From: Perilla frutescens
Lineage: Eukaryota > Streptophyta > Magnoliopsida > Lamiales > Lamiaceae
Direction: 5' to 3'
DNA: 64,000 nt
NCBI GenBank assembly: GCA_026008535.1
Contig: BRKX01000011.1
Location: 49,894,183 to 49,958,182, forward strand
Positions 49,281 through 60,537 of the stretch are shown in pieces; within the stretch, counting starts at the first letter, position 1, and each line of letters opens with the position of its first letter. Below the pieces are notes generated by a model. That model worked only from the letters and a program-made list of their open reading frames with translations, was not told the DNA's origin and searched no databases. The position numbers were made by a program, and so were the translations under genes.

Positions 49281-51779
49281 AATATTCTCTTCGATGATAA
49301 GCTTTCTAGTTTGAAATAATATGGAATGTTCTAGTGTGCATGATCTTCTTGGGGGCAACTTCTTCTTGCTTTATATCTTGAATGATTTTGTTTGCTTGAG
49401 GACAAGCAAAAGGTTAAGTGTGTGGGAGTTGTTTAGTGTCTAATTATGTCATTTTAATCTATTTATTTTATTGTGTTTAGCTTTCCTCGGGACATTAAAA
49501 TGAGCGTTGCATGGGAGGCAACCCATGATTTTATTATTTGCTTGCTTTGTTTTAATTTTTATCATTGTAGTATGTTTAAGTTTTTATTTTTGTTGTTGTC
49601 TCGCGGGACAAAGAGGTAAGTTCGTGTTGTTTTGTAGGAACCTGCGCTTGTTGTCGGTCTTCTACATTCTGTAATGTTTTCTCTTCCCTTTATTTTTTGC
49701 ATTGAGGACAATGCATGATTTAAGTGTGGGGGGGGGGGGGGTGAACTTGTGTTTTTATGTCTTTATGATTATATTTTTGATTTTATGTTGAATTTTAAAA
49801 TTTTATTTCAAAAATATTATGTGACGTTTTTGTTTTGTTTTGATTATGTTTTATTGATGGATACCCGCACTTAGCATGATTTGTTTTGTTTAATTGTCAA
49901 ACTTGGTTATTTGGAATATGAATCTTCAAGGGATTATTGTTAAGATGATTATGGTGCATGAAATCATTCCCATTATTTCATTGTAGAATGTGAATTGTCC
50001 TGAAGAATGATTATATTTACATGATTGTGTTGTGGGGTCTCGTCCTCTAAGAATTTGAACGTTTGATTCATTCTCTTGTCAAATGTGTCAATTATGCTTG
50101 AGAAAAAAAAACATTCTCTCCTCTAACTTCATATAATGTATTTTATATAAAAAAAAGGAAGAAATGAATGAAAAAAAATGAATAAAATGTTATGTTATGT
50201 ATGTTTTAATAAACTGAGGATAATAAGGATTTCTGCTCCTCTAGTCGTCTAAGTGACTATGAGCATGGGAAACCACACAAGGACACTAGGGATTTTATCC
50301 TTAAGGACTAAACCTTGTGAATTTTGATCCATATCCTCTTGTTTAATTGTTGTAATAACGGGATTGCACTTTGGATTCTACCCCTATCATGTGTGTCATT
50401 CATTTGAATCTATCCATGATGAGTATGGGAAACCACGTTAGGAAGCTCGGTTTACCCCGATGATTTCACCTAACGAATTATATCCTTTGGGTGCATTCCC
50501 AGGTTATTTTTGAATAAAGTGTGGGGGAGTTAGTGAGAAGAATGTTCTATTGAATAATTGTCGCATTTTGCCTTGAGAACATCTTGCCTTCTTATTCTCA
50601 TTGGACGAGCCACATGCCTTGTTTTATAAATATGTCATTCTCTTCGATGATAAGCTTTCTAGTTTGAAATAATGTGGAATGTTCTAGTGTGCATGATCTT
50701 CTTGGGGGCAACTCCTTCTTGCTTTATATCTTGAATGATTTTGTTTGCTTGAGGACAAGCAAAAGGTTAAGTGTGTAGGATTTGTTTAGTGTCTAATTGT
50801 GTCATTTTAATCTATTTATTTTATTGTGTTTAGTATTTATTTCGTTGAATTTTATTTTGATATGTGTTAACTGAAGGGTGGGCAAATTGAAGGCCACAAC
50901 TGAGTACACACCCAAACTAAAGCTCGAAACTGATGGCTAACTGGTTCCAACTGATGGCCAAGATGTCAAACTGGTGGCCAACTGAAGAAACCAGCTGAAA
51001 CGTCCAACTGAAGAGCCAGCTGGAGAGTCCAGCTGAACTGGAGAGCCAGTTGGAGAGTCTAGAACTGAAGAGCCAGCTGGAAAGTCCAGCTGAAGACCCA
51101 ACTGGAGAGCCAACTGATGGCTAAAATGATGCCCAACTGATGGCAACTTGATGGCCCAACTGATGGCCAAACTGATGGTCAAACTGAGGACGAAATTGAT
51201 GTCAGTTGAACTGATCACTACTTGAGCATTGTCAGGATTTAGAAGAGTCTTGATTGTGAATCTAAATCCAGAAATTGGTTCCTTCAACGTTAGGTGGATG
51301 GGGTTCCTAAGCCTAACATGTTAATCTTGCTTGTATGATATAGCTAAGAGAGGTTTACCGGATAGACGGTGACAGTAATTGAAGTTAAACTAATCAGAAG
51401 GGTCTATTGTATTTGTGAGAGTAACATTATCAACTTGAATAAAGCATAGTGAAAAAACCATTGAGAGAATCCACACCCTAATGATCTTCTCATAATCCTA
51501 TCCTCTATCTTTGTGTTTGGTGGTGCAATTAGTTAATTTTACTTGCTTTAATTAGGTAGATTAGTATAACTTTCTTTCCCCTTATTTAGAATGTTTAGGA
51601 TGTATTTCATTTTATTGTGCTTGACAACAATTATGGCATAGAAAGATAATCGCCCACATGAAGCTTTCCTCAAGAGACACGACCCGAGTTAGCTCACCGC
51701 CCTACAATCGACCCCGTCCTATTGCGGGAGTCCGATCAAAGTAGTCTCGTGCGTGTAGTCAAATTTGGACACAACAACA
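49281..51779 (+). mobile_element. Athila-like gypsy retrotransposon remnant with one complete LTR
   Basis: Typical Athila/Tat 3' sequence (GAGGACAAGCAAAAGGTTAA, polypurine tract) occurs twice, at about 49400 and 50750. An LTR begins TGTTTAGTGTC at 50783 and ends ACAACAACA at 51779 (997 bp). A truncated LTR start lies at 49430-49490. Between them is 3' noncoding sequence with GGGAGGCAACCCATG and a G14 run (49728-49741). No coding domains remain. The left boundary abuts MULE exon sequence GGTAATATT and the right boundary abuts CAGTCTGAATTC. Comparison with the repeated MULE exon shows both flanks were once contiguous. The left end is rearranged, so no TSD is visible. Confidence 0.7.
50890..51200. 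repeat. CANCTG-rich short tandem array inside the Athila LTR
   Basis: Words CAACTGATGGC, CCAGCTGGAGAGT and CAACTGAAGAGC repeat with a period of about 10-20 bases. Most units contain an E-box-like CANNTG. The array creates a long but spurious open frame on the - strand (51287-50937). Confidence 0.7.
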
Positions 51780-54486
51780 GTCTGAATTCATTTTTATGTA
51801 TGTATTTATTGACCTATTTTACTTATTTATTTTCCCCTTCTAATGAAAATGTGTAGATGTTTCAGTTGTTGATGAAGTGCTTATGTCTGTTGGTCCGAAT
51901 GGGACTCAAAATTTTGATATGCTTGCCGATTTGGCACATGTCATTGCTGTCGATCAGGGGAAAGAATTATTGAAAGATGGTGATGATGGTAATATTTACA
52001 GTTTGTATTTATTTTTATCTATTTATTTATTGACCTATTTTAGATATTTATTTCCCTTTTCTAAAGAAAATGTGTAGATGTTTCTGTTGTTGATGAAGTG
52101 TTTATGTCTGTTGGTTCGAATGGAACTCAAAATCTTGATATTGACCTAATTGATCATTGGCTTGTGGCGGATGATGAATGGAGTGTGGATGAGAAAGCTG
52201 GCTTTCGATCAACTTTTATGAAAAAGAATAAACGGCACATGAAGGATCTTACTGCAAAGGAGAAGTACATTGTTGATTATTATTTTCACAATCACCGTGT
52301 ACCAATAAAGTCAGTTTTGTTTTTTGTTCAATTTGTGTATTTTGTTGATTACAGACTGTTCTTCTAATATTTATATATTCTCTTTTGCAGTTCAAATGTC
52401 TTTTCATGTAGGGGCAGTTTCTTTCTGTCGTTCTTGATCATGCACTCCCTGCAAGACAACTCTTTTATACATATATCAATCATTGATGTATGGGCATTAC
52501 TTCTTGATCAAGTGGAGAAGCACAGTGCATGAACTTCTGAGAAGAATCAATTGAAGCTGTATTTCACTGGGCAATGTTCAGTAAGTTTATAAGCCCTTTT
52601 TTGTCTGTGTTGATGTGTTTGTTTTTTTTTTTAATTTTTTCTTCTTTTTTTCATATCAGTTGTTTTTGGGAGATTTGTTAAAATTGAGGCGTGAATTGGA
52701 ACGTGAGATGTCAGCTGTTGATGAGGACATGGTGATGCTTTTTGAAGCCAAAAGGAAAGGATTGAGAGGGAGCTGAAATTTCAGTATGCAGCTTATGGGG
52801 TCGTTGAATGTTGTGAAGACTGCTAAAGTGATGTATTTCCCGGTGCATTCATCCGGGCATTTTTTCCTGGTAGTGATAGATTTTCGTCAGAGATTGGTGC
52901 ATTATCTGGACAATGTCAAGCGGTCTTCTGATGCAGATTGTATATTTTGGCGGCTGGCAACTTTGTTGGTAAGTGTTTTATGTTGCTTGTTATGTTTATT
53001 TTCTTGTCCTGTTAATTTTAATGGTGTTTACATATATTAATTTTGATTTTCTTGGTGTAGCATGAAGAGTTCGTTGATTTCTGCAAGAAATTGATCATCC
53101 GCAAGCATCGAAATTGAAGTCTTATCCTCTAGTCAATGTCAATCTGGAGTGGCAAAAGATTTCAACTGGTTTCGATTGCGGGGTCTTTGTTATGAATCAC
53201 ATGCAAAATTTCGAAGGCAAACCGTATGAGTGCACTCATTTGATGAAAGTCCAAGTTGTTTAGTTATTTTTTTTCTTTTCTGCCTCATGTTTTTTTGTTT
53301 GCTTATTCAAATGTTTGCACTTTGTTTTTGGAACCGTTGGGTAGAACAAAGTTACGGGCATTGTATTGTGCCCGGATTATACTTTCAGGCACAAATGACT
53401 CGTGGTTTGAAGTTCTCCAATCTGTACTGGACTTCATCAACAAGAACAAGAAATGATGATATTTGTGATTGAATCATGATTTTTTGTTAGGATGTTTTAA
53501 GATGATAGATACATTGATGTTATGGTGAATATTGATATTTGATTCCTGGTTTTGGTAGAAAGAGGAAAAATTCTGTTTTTCGTACTTGGTTGATGATACA
53601 GTTGGTTGAATATTTTTTGAGACTTTTTGTAATCATGAATAGATGGGATGCATGGGAATGTACTAAGAGTGATTTCTTATATGTTATGGGTAATGGATGT
53701 TTTAGATTATATATTTTGAGTCAATGGAATGGTGTTTGGTATTATTTTATTTTAAATTATGAATCATTTTAGATGTTATTTGTTGGCATAAATTTTCTAT
53801 AAAGTATACAGGTTTATGTTGAGTTATGTGATTTTAATAACTAGCACAACCTGCATTGAGCAAGAGCCATATTTATTTTTAGTGACAATCGCAGTATCAT
53901 TTGTTAACTTATACAGTATCAAATGTTCAATTAAAAAGTAAGCATTTATTCTGATTTCAACGAAAGAGAAAATTATTAATTTATTATCATAAATCATATT
54001 AGCATCACTTGTGTAGTTATAAAGTATCACATTTTTATAAAAAAAGTAACATTACATCGTATGAGTATCATTTATCCAGCGTAAACGTATCACATGCAGA
54101 AAAAAACGTATCATTTAGAATCAAATGTAATATCAATTTAATAAGTAAATATAAAATGCAGAGATTTCTACTTTTCTACTTGATTTCCAATTTAAGAGTT
54201 AATTCACTCTTTTTCGCTTCTATGAAACATGGAAAACATTTTTTTTCTCAACTAAAAAAAATTAAAACAAAAATCCAGTCTAAAATAAAAATTAAAATGT
54301 CATAAACATTTTGTTTCAATTTGAACTCTTAAAATTTCCAAGTATAAATTTAAAAAATAAGGAATCTTCAATCCAAGAATCTGCAAAGTAAATTTAAGAA
54401 ATGAGTCAGTTAGATAGAAAAGGTACTATTTATTAAGAATTAAAGTATCAATTGTGTTGAAGATAGGTATCAAACCTGATGTCCAT

Positions 54487-56433
54487 CTAAAACAAACGAG
54501 GGTTGGGAGTCTTGGAGCCAAACTCACTCGACTGGGTTAAGCTTCCTTCAGCACTTTTCTTCTTCTTTCGGCTTTTCTCAAGTTGACCCTTAATCCTTTT
54601 TTTCCTCCCCTTGGTTTTTGCTTTTGCTGGATCGAGTACACTCACGGATGATGAGGAAACATCCGTGTCTTCAATCAAATTTGTGGTGGTTGTTAAAGCC
54701 TGGACACCATCAAGTATACTCTTGGATCCATCTTCCACAATCCTTCTTGCTTCTTCATTAGCTTGGGCTCTCAGAAGTATAGTGTAGTAGTTTCTAGCCA
54801 TCGTGTCCCTCCAAGCAGCAGAATGTAGCAAGTCGGTATTAGTATGAGGTGCACTATCAGCTTTGTCCCACAAATCCTTTTTTACAAGTTTGTCCATCTT
54901 TTAAAAATGTAGGAACCAGGTATTTCTTTCACCGAGTGTCTATCCAATATTCTCAAACAATGGAAGCAGAGCAATCCATACTCCTCAAATCTCCTGCACG
55001 TGCAACTTATATAGTTGTCTCCGGAATAAAAATTCACCCTATGAACGGTCCGTTCATCGTGGTTATGGACATTGTACACCCTGACTTCCAATTCTTCACC
55101 CACCGTCTCGACAATTGATGATATAGATTTAAGGAACTCATCTTCAAAATCACAGAAAACCGAGAGTGTATAGACCTCAGATGCGTGATTCACCATCCCA
55201 ACCAAGGGTAGACGTGAACCCGGTATTGCTCATGAGCATTTAAACTCATCAACTTCTTATTTGCTTCTCCATCTCTGCACCGTTTGCTTGAAGATGGTGT
55301 AGAAGTCATTCAAGTTCGTAGCCTTGCTAGCCTTGAATCTGATCGCACTGTTGGTGCTCTCACTCCTCTATGATGATAGAATTCCAGCAGAGAAGTATGA
55401 CTTATTGTATGTCATGCAACACTTCTCTCTAAGCTCATAGAGACGTGAAAACCAGGAGTTGTCTTCGAGGCCGTACTCATTTATCATCGAGGTCCAGCAG
55501 GCCTCAAACTCTTCTACATTCACACATCCAGATAGACACCTTTGGAAAGCATCATTGAATGACCGATTACCCTTCAAATTTCCGAAACGACTAATTGCAT
55601 TTTGGTAGAGATGTCATATGCACAATCTGTGTCTTACATCTGGGAAAACCTGTCCACATGTAGATTAAAAGCTACGTTACATTCTATCAAACTGTTTTCG
55701 AATAAATGTAATGTTGGAATGGTATGGTCATGAAGATTACATTTGATAATGCGCTTGTAATTACAAGATCTTGATCTGTGAAGATTGTGACGGGGCATTT
55801 CATCTTCATTGATTTCTTGAAAACTTCAAACAAACACATGAACGTCTATGTCTTCTCATCTGATATGAATGCACAACCGAACATGGTATTTTTCTTATGA
55901 TGGTTCAACCTAATGAACGGTGCACAAATCAGGCCGTACTTGTTGGTTCTGTAGGTCGTGTTAAAGACCACAACATCTCCATAAAGGTGGTAATCTTCAC
56001 ACATCATCGAATCTCTCCAAAATACATCAGACAATCTTCCATCACTATTCAACTTGAACCTATAGAAGAAGTCTCCATCTTCGACTCCCTCTTGACACAA
56101 CCTGTCTATAAGACTATTTGTTCTTTGTGTATTTTTGCTAACACCAAATCCAACCTCCCTAGCATGCTTGCAATATAATTCATACATCTCATCAAAGCTT
56201 TCTCTTTGAATACCAATCAGAGATCTAGACAAGGTCACAGTATCACCTAATGTGCACGAAAGTATCAATTAAAATATTGTACAGTATCAGAGTCATGTGG
56301 GTAAAACCAGATCACTTTATGCAAAAATTCTACCTCCGTATTATGCTCGTATGGGGATTGCCTCACTGTCAGAATCATCAATTATCACAAGAGCTTCTGA
56401 ATTATCTCCCACATTCATGTTAATTTCATCCAT
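54487..56433 (-). pseudogene. FAR1/FRS-type MULE transposase, disrupted
   Basis: Reading leftward: an N-terminal acidic segment from the ATG at 56433, a FAR1-type DNA-binding region (ESFDEMYELYCKHAREVGFG), the transposase core GDVVVFNTTYRTNKYGLICAPF (first catalytic Asp region), then KKNTMFGCAFISDEKT and, in another frame, TIFTDQDLVITSA. These are followed by GNLKGNKSFNDAF, a SWIM zinc finger (CTC...CFH in SCTCRRFEEYGLLCFHC, near 55050) and a Lys-rich tail ending at 54487. At least four frame changes or stops separate these blocks (near 56345, 55846, 55690 and 54890), so no active enzyme is made. Related domesticated proteins (FAR1, FHY3, FRS) are host regulators, but position inside the TIRs marks this as the element's own transposase. 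Confidence 0.85.
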
Positions 56434-56649
56434 CCTAAACAATAGACACATGCAAGTATATTTTTCAAATTCCCAACAAAAATTTCAATAAATCTCAATC
56501 ATTCAATTCTAAGAATCTGCAAAATAAATGTCCCAACTACAATGGACACAATGTAATAGGTTTAATTGAATTGTAGAATGTTACCTTGAAATTTTCGAGC
56601 TGCAAAAAAATTGGAATCAAAATTGAATTTTTTCAATGTGGAAGTTAAT

Positions 56650-56896
56650 GTCTCGATTGTAGCTTCCGGCCCGTCATCCTAGCCTTCCGGCGGCAGCGGT
56701 GAAGGTGGCGGCGGTGGCGAGAGGTCGCTGATTCCCTCTCGCCCTCATCTCGGCCGTCGTCTCCCCTCTCTCTCTCGCGTCTGTTTCTGTTTTTTCTTTT
56801 TTCTTTTTTTTAAGTTAGGCATGGGCTGGATCCGGATTGATGGGCCGACCCGTCTGATGGGCCGGCCCACCAGTCTTATGCATAGGAGACCAGCCG
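56650..56896 (-). promoter_or_regulatory. Right TIR and leader of the MULE transposase gene
   Basis: A GC-rich leader (GCGAGAGGGAATCAGCGACC type, about 56690-56770), a CT/GA-rich stretch and then the GC-rich TIR lie upstream of the transposase ATG at 56433. In MuDR-type elements the TIRs hold the promoters. Here that is inference from position. Confidence 0.5.
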
Positions 56897-57249
56897 TTCT
56901 ACTTTTTGTCAATGTATTCTATTTCAATTCTCACATGCCGTAGTTGATACGTCATTGTCCCGTTATTACTTATTAGATCGATACATGGTGATTGTAAATT
57001 GTAAGGTGACTAACTTTTCTATATATATATATATAGGGTTGGGTTCCAGAAGGAACCATACCCCATGTGAGAATCGAGAACCAATCTCAATCATAGATCT
57101 CGCCTATTTGGGCGATTAAGATCTGTTCAGAAATTAAAAAAACCCGGTGGCATAATTGTAATAGCTCCGAACTTCCCTATCCCTGAAACTCGGCGAGGGT
57201 AAAATAGGAAATTTCACTGTATATGTGATTCACACGTATATTTTTCAAT

Positions 57250-57330
57250 TTAGGGTTTTAGCATTGTCATTTCCTATTTTAGCACTGTCATGACTTATTT
57301 TAGCACTGTCATAACTTATTTTAGCACTAG
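57250..57330 (-). repeat. Left subterminal repeats, TTTTAGCACTGTCAT type
   Basis: Four direct copies of TTTTAGCA(C/T)TGTCAT-like words precede the GRAS fragment and more follow it (57853-57935). They are the reverse complement of the GTGCTAAAAT words in the right half of the element. Confidence 0.75.
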
Positions 57331-57333
57331 CAG

Positions 57334-57852
57334 CAAGATTTGAATATGAATGCAGCACTGATCATTTTAAGATAACTGTTGTTGCAACTGGGACGAGGTG
57401 CGTGATTGAAGAGGCTGGTGTTAGGCTAAGAAGCTTGGCTGGTTCCTTGAATATTAGCTTTTCTTTCCATGTGATCACCTTAGAGGACTTTGTCAAGCTC
57501 CAGCTAAGCATGCTAGATTTGGACGACGAGGAAGCAGTTCTAGTCTACGGATTACACGCTTTGGAGAAGCTAGTTTCAAGCCTGAACGAGCTGGAGGCCT
57601 TGATGAGGGTGATCACAGGGATTATCCCTCGTGTGATGATCACAATTGATGCTGCAACAAATGTTAACTCCCCGGTTTGTGTGGATCGCTTTGTTGAAGC
57701 TCTTTGACAGTTTGGAAGATTGTTTGAGGAGTAATGTTGCTGAGAGGGGAATTGTTGAGTCGAGCCTCCTCGTTCCTGTGATAAGAAACACGGTGGCAGG
57801 GAAGGGGGCAGAGAGAAAGCACATGATTGTAGACATCAATGCTATTTCCTGA
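57334..57852 (+). pseudogene. Captured GRAS-domain fragment (DELLA/SCL-like)
   Basis: The frame gives FEYECSTDHFKITVVATGTR, IEEAGVRLRSLAGSLNISFSF, LDLDDEEAVLVYGLHALEKL and LEALMRVITGIIPRVMITID, then NSPVCVDRFVEAL. After a frameshift near 57700 it continues FDSLEDCLRSNVAERGIVES and IRNTVAGKGAERK. These are the VHIID-downstream, PFYRE and early SAW-type regions of GRAS regulators. N-terminal domains and the C-terminal end are absent. It is bounded by the element's subterminal repeats. It is non-functional as a GRAS protein, but a 101-residue open frame (57402-57707) could be transcribed. Confidence 0.8.
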
Positions 57853-57977
57853 TAATAGCATTGTCATTCCCTATTTTAGCACTGTCATGACTTATTTTAG
57901 CACTAACATGACTCTTGTTTAGCATGACAATTGTTTAGAATCCTATACTAACCAATAAACCAATCTTACTAACATAT

Positions 57978-59576
57978 TGATGAAGACTCAAATTCGTGCC
58001 TTTTCCTTTATCTTTTTACACCCTTTTTAAGTGTTTAGTATAGAGTCTAGTCTAGTTTTGGGGGTAAAGCTGATTGCAGGAGGTTGAGGGCACAAAACCA
58101 CCACAACAGGCACAGACAGGTGCTATTTATGCTGAGGGCACAAAGGACTGATTTGCCTACCGAGGACCCAGTCAAAGTTGTTGCGAGAATTGCGCAACAA
58201 GATCGCGGGACAGTTCCTATATGCACGTGGAGGTGATGTGGCGGTCAGTTCCGAGTCTTGGGGAGGTCTACACACGTTGGGAAGGAAGTGGGGACATCAG
58301 AAAGCCGTTGGAGATGCTAGGGTTTGTTGCTATCCCTCCTAAATTTAAGGAAGAACGTTGAGCATAAAATGAGGAAGTGGAGAAGTGCAAGAACCCCTGC
58401 GTGGGTGAGATATAGGCTGCGTGAAGCCTTAATTCAGTTGCTATAAATACTTTTATCTATTTTTCATATCAGCACGTGTGCACGGACACATTCGGTCTTT
58501 ACATTTCCAAGATACAATTTACTGCTTTCATATTTAGTTTATGTTTTGGATATTCTGACTGCCTGAAGCTGGCGATTTGCCTGCGGAGAGGTAGTTCAGT
58601 TGTTTTTGTTGGCAAACTGGGGTTGGGCCCAGAAGTTAATCAAGTTATTTCCTTTCCAAGTAAGATGTCTTTTATCATTTCTTTTACTTTCGTTTCTATG
58701 TTTAGTGGCTAAGTATCCACTGTTCAAGTCAAAGTAATGGTCTAAGGGTAGAATATGTGCATGAGGTAATCGGACTTTAAAGCCTTAAGGGTTCACAATC
58801 TTAACTTGTTTTTCACTTAGACATAGGTAAAGGGTGGTTGGAGATGAAAGCGCGCATTTCTGATTAACTGGTGCTAGTGTTAGTTACGTGGGAGTGTGTA
58901 GGTGACCCATGCCTCGATACCCGAATAGTAACAAGTCCAGGGGTGACAGCCTTGGTAGTTGAGATTGAGTAGTATATGCAGGCACAAGACCGTGTCAAAC
59001 CTACTAGAATCGGGTTGCTTTTGCCCTCAAAGCTGCTATGCTTGCAAAACCTTTGTGTGATTCTCTCCTTAGGTTCCTGTATAGTTAGGTCCCTAGGTGC
59101 CGATCGTTCATCTAGACGATATAATGTAAGAAGTGATTGGGGAGTGGCCGATCGTATCCATTTCCTATAACCGGTTAACCCTCAAAATGACAATTACCCA
59201 TATTTGGCCATAGGGATTCGGTTTTTAACCTTTCTGCTAGTGTGGGCACAACGGGTAGTAGTGGTAATTACATATGTTTTGCCCGGGATTGCGCATACCT
59301 ACCGAATGACTTGATACTTTGACTTGAGCACTTTATTACTGATATTTTCTTTTGTGATTTCCTTTTCAGCATTTAGTTAGTTTAAGTTTATTAGCAAGGT
59401 TTTTAGAGTGACACTGAAGACCCAAACCAAAACTAAGAAAAGACAGAAGGTTAAAACACTCCTCGTGGGATCGACATCCGTCTTCACTAGCTATACTAGC
59501 CGTTGAGAGCAGATTAAGCATTTGTGGACCAATTGCCCGCAAGTGTATTTTGCACACCTAAACGACGGGTGTGCCA
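57978..59576 (+). mobile_element. Solo LTR (gypsy-like), 1.6 kb, 5-bp TSD
   Basis: It begins TGATGAAGACTC and ends GGGTGTGCCA, and is flanked by perfect CATAT duplications (57973-57977 and 59577-59581). A TATAAATA box lies at about 58443. The 3' part has GGATCGACATCCGTCTTCAC, usual near LTR ends of Athila/Tat-type elements. No internal region remains, so it arose by LTR-LTR recombination inside the captured-gene element. Confidence 0.75.
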
Positions 59577-59917
59577 CATATTCAGAAAAATGAAATTCCA
59601 CCATTTTTTGTCACTTCATTTGCTATCTTGTGCTTCCACAATTTAAAGTCAACATCATCTCTTAACAATACTTTTTTTTCTTTCTTTCTTTTGCAAAAAG
59701 TCACAACAAACTCAATGAAGTCAACTTTTAGTATGTACGAGTTCATTGTGTTTTGGTTATTTTAATATATTTATATATATTACTTGCCTCTTGTTTCATT
59801 TTCAATTGGTCACTTCCATTAATAATATCCACAATTATACAAACCCTTAATCAATGCGTGCTTCTTCTCTTGCACAATTTCCTCTCCAATCATTTGATTT
59901 CTGTTCAATTCCAGCGG

Positions 59918-60118
59918 TGCTAAAATAGTTCACAATAGTGCTAAAGTACTGATAGTGAAAAATTCAAAATAACAGCTTAATCAGCTTTGTCAATCTAAGT
60001 GCTAAAATAGTTCACAGTAGTGCTAAAATAGGTTACAATAGTGCTAAAATAGATCACAGTAGTGCTAAAGTACATGACAATGCTAAAATAGTTCACAACA
60101 GTGCTAAAATAGGTTACA
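59918..60118 (+). repeat. Right-half subterminal repeats, first cluster
   Basis: About eight copies of AGTGCTAAAATAGTTCACA-like words, spaced about 20 bp, are interrupted by a unique 50-bp piece containing AACAGCTTAATCAGC. Confidence 0.8.
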
Positions 60119-60122
60119 ACAA

Positions 60123-60293
60123 ATGAGATTTTCTATTCTAACTTGGTGTCTCATCTTGTATTTCAATTATTGGATTTATGTCATATGTATTTAATTTTTT
60201 TAGTGAACAATTATTTAATTTTTTAATTACACATGACATAAATTCAATAATTGAAATACAAGATGAAACACCAGGATAGAGAATCCCATCCGA
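60123..60293. mobile_element. Small MITE with ~70-bp inverted arms
   Basis: The left arm GAGATTTTCTATTCTAAC...TGTCTCATCTTGTATTTCAA mirrors the right arm GGGATTCTCTATCCTGG...TGTTTCATCTTGTATTTCAA. The 171-bp structure would fold into a near-complete hairpin. A TSD is not clear. Confidence 0.65.
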
Positions 60294-60537
60294 TCTCCTC
60301 GAAAAGTAGAAAAAAGAGACACCTCAACAATATGAAGTGGTGAAATTATTTTCTCTCAACATTCTTCTCCACAGAAGCCAGTAAACCATAACATAATCTA
60401 CATTTAATTCTTCTCTATAATAATTTACATACTGCAATATGATTTCAACATCAGGTATGATGATGTCCTAATCCAACACCTCTAATTAATTACCAGAACA
60501 TATCTCACAACAGATGTTAATGCACTCGAAATATGCA

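Larger units (their letters stand above)
47209..53456 (+). pseudogene. Ulp1-like (C48) cysteine protease gene of the MULE, disrupted
   Basis: The N-terminus MKKKVSKKQASKG is Lys-rich and nuclear-signal-like, with a frameshift near 47290. 47465-48656 encodes a conserved plant-TE domain (FVVTPSDVCDMFLLLMNDGR...) with in-frame stops at 47829 and 48336. After several short exons the C-terminal protease domain appears: FPVHSSGHFFLVVIDF (His, near 52850), VHYLDN (Asp), a frameshift near 53090, STGFDCGVFVMNH (catalytic Cys, near 53180) and RALYCARIILSG to the end at 53456. The His-Asp-Cys order is that of Ulp1/SENP desumoylases, often carried by plant MULEs. Its role in transposition is not established. 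An LTR-retrotransposon remnant splits it, and an exon segment is tandemly repeated around the insertion. Confidence 0.75.
44125..56896. mobile_element. 12.8-kb MULE with Ulp1-like and FAR1/FRS transposase genes, 9-bp TSD
   Basis: Perfect TTCTACTTT duplications lie at 44116-44124 and 56897-56905. Ends CGCAAAAACTCATGTGCATA (left) and CGGCTGGTCTCCTATGCATA (right, inverted) align base for base, followed on both sides by GGSCGGCCCATCAGACGG-type sequence (GGTCGGCCCATCAGACGG left). From the left a + strand Ulp1-like gene runs inward. From the right a - strand transposase runs inward. This is the convergent plan known from MuDR. Both genes carry stops and frameshifts, so the copy is dead. An Athila-like gypsy remnant sits at 49281-51779. 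Noncoding parts are rich in GTATCA. Confidence 0.85.

Noticed and set aside
50937..51287. 116-codon minus-strand open frame
   Set aside because: It is made by the CANCTG array inside the LTR, with repetitive low-complexity product.
57402..57707. A functional GRAS gene
   Set aside because: Only an internal piece is present, frame-broken and enclosed by transposon repeats.
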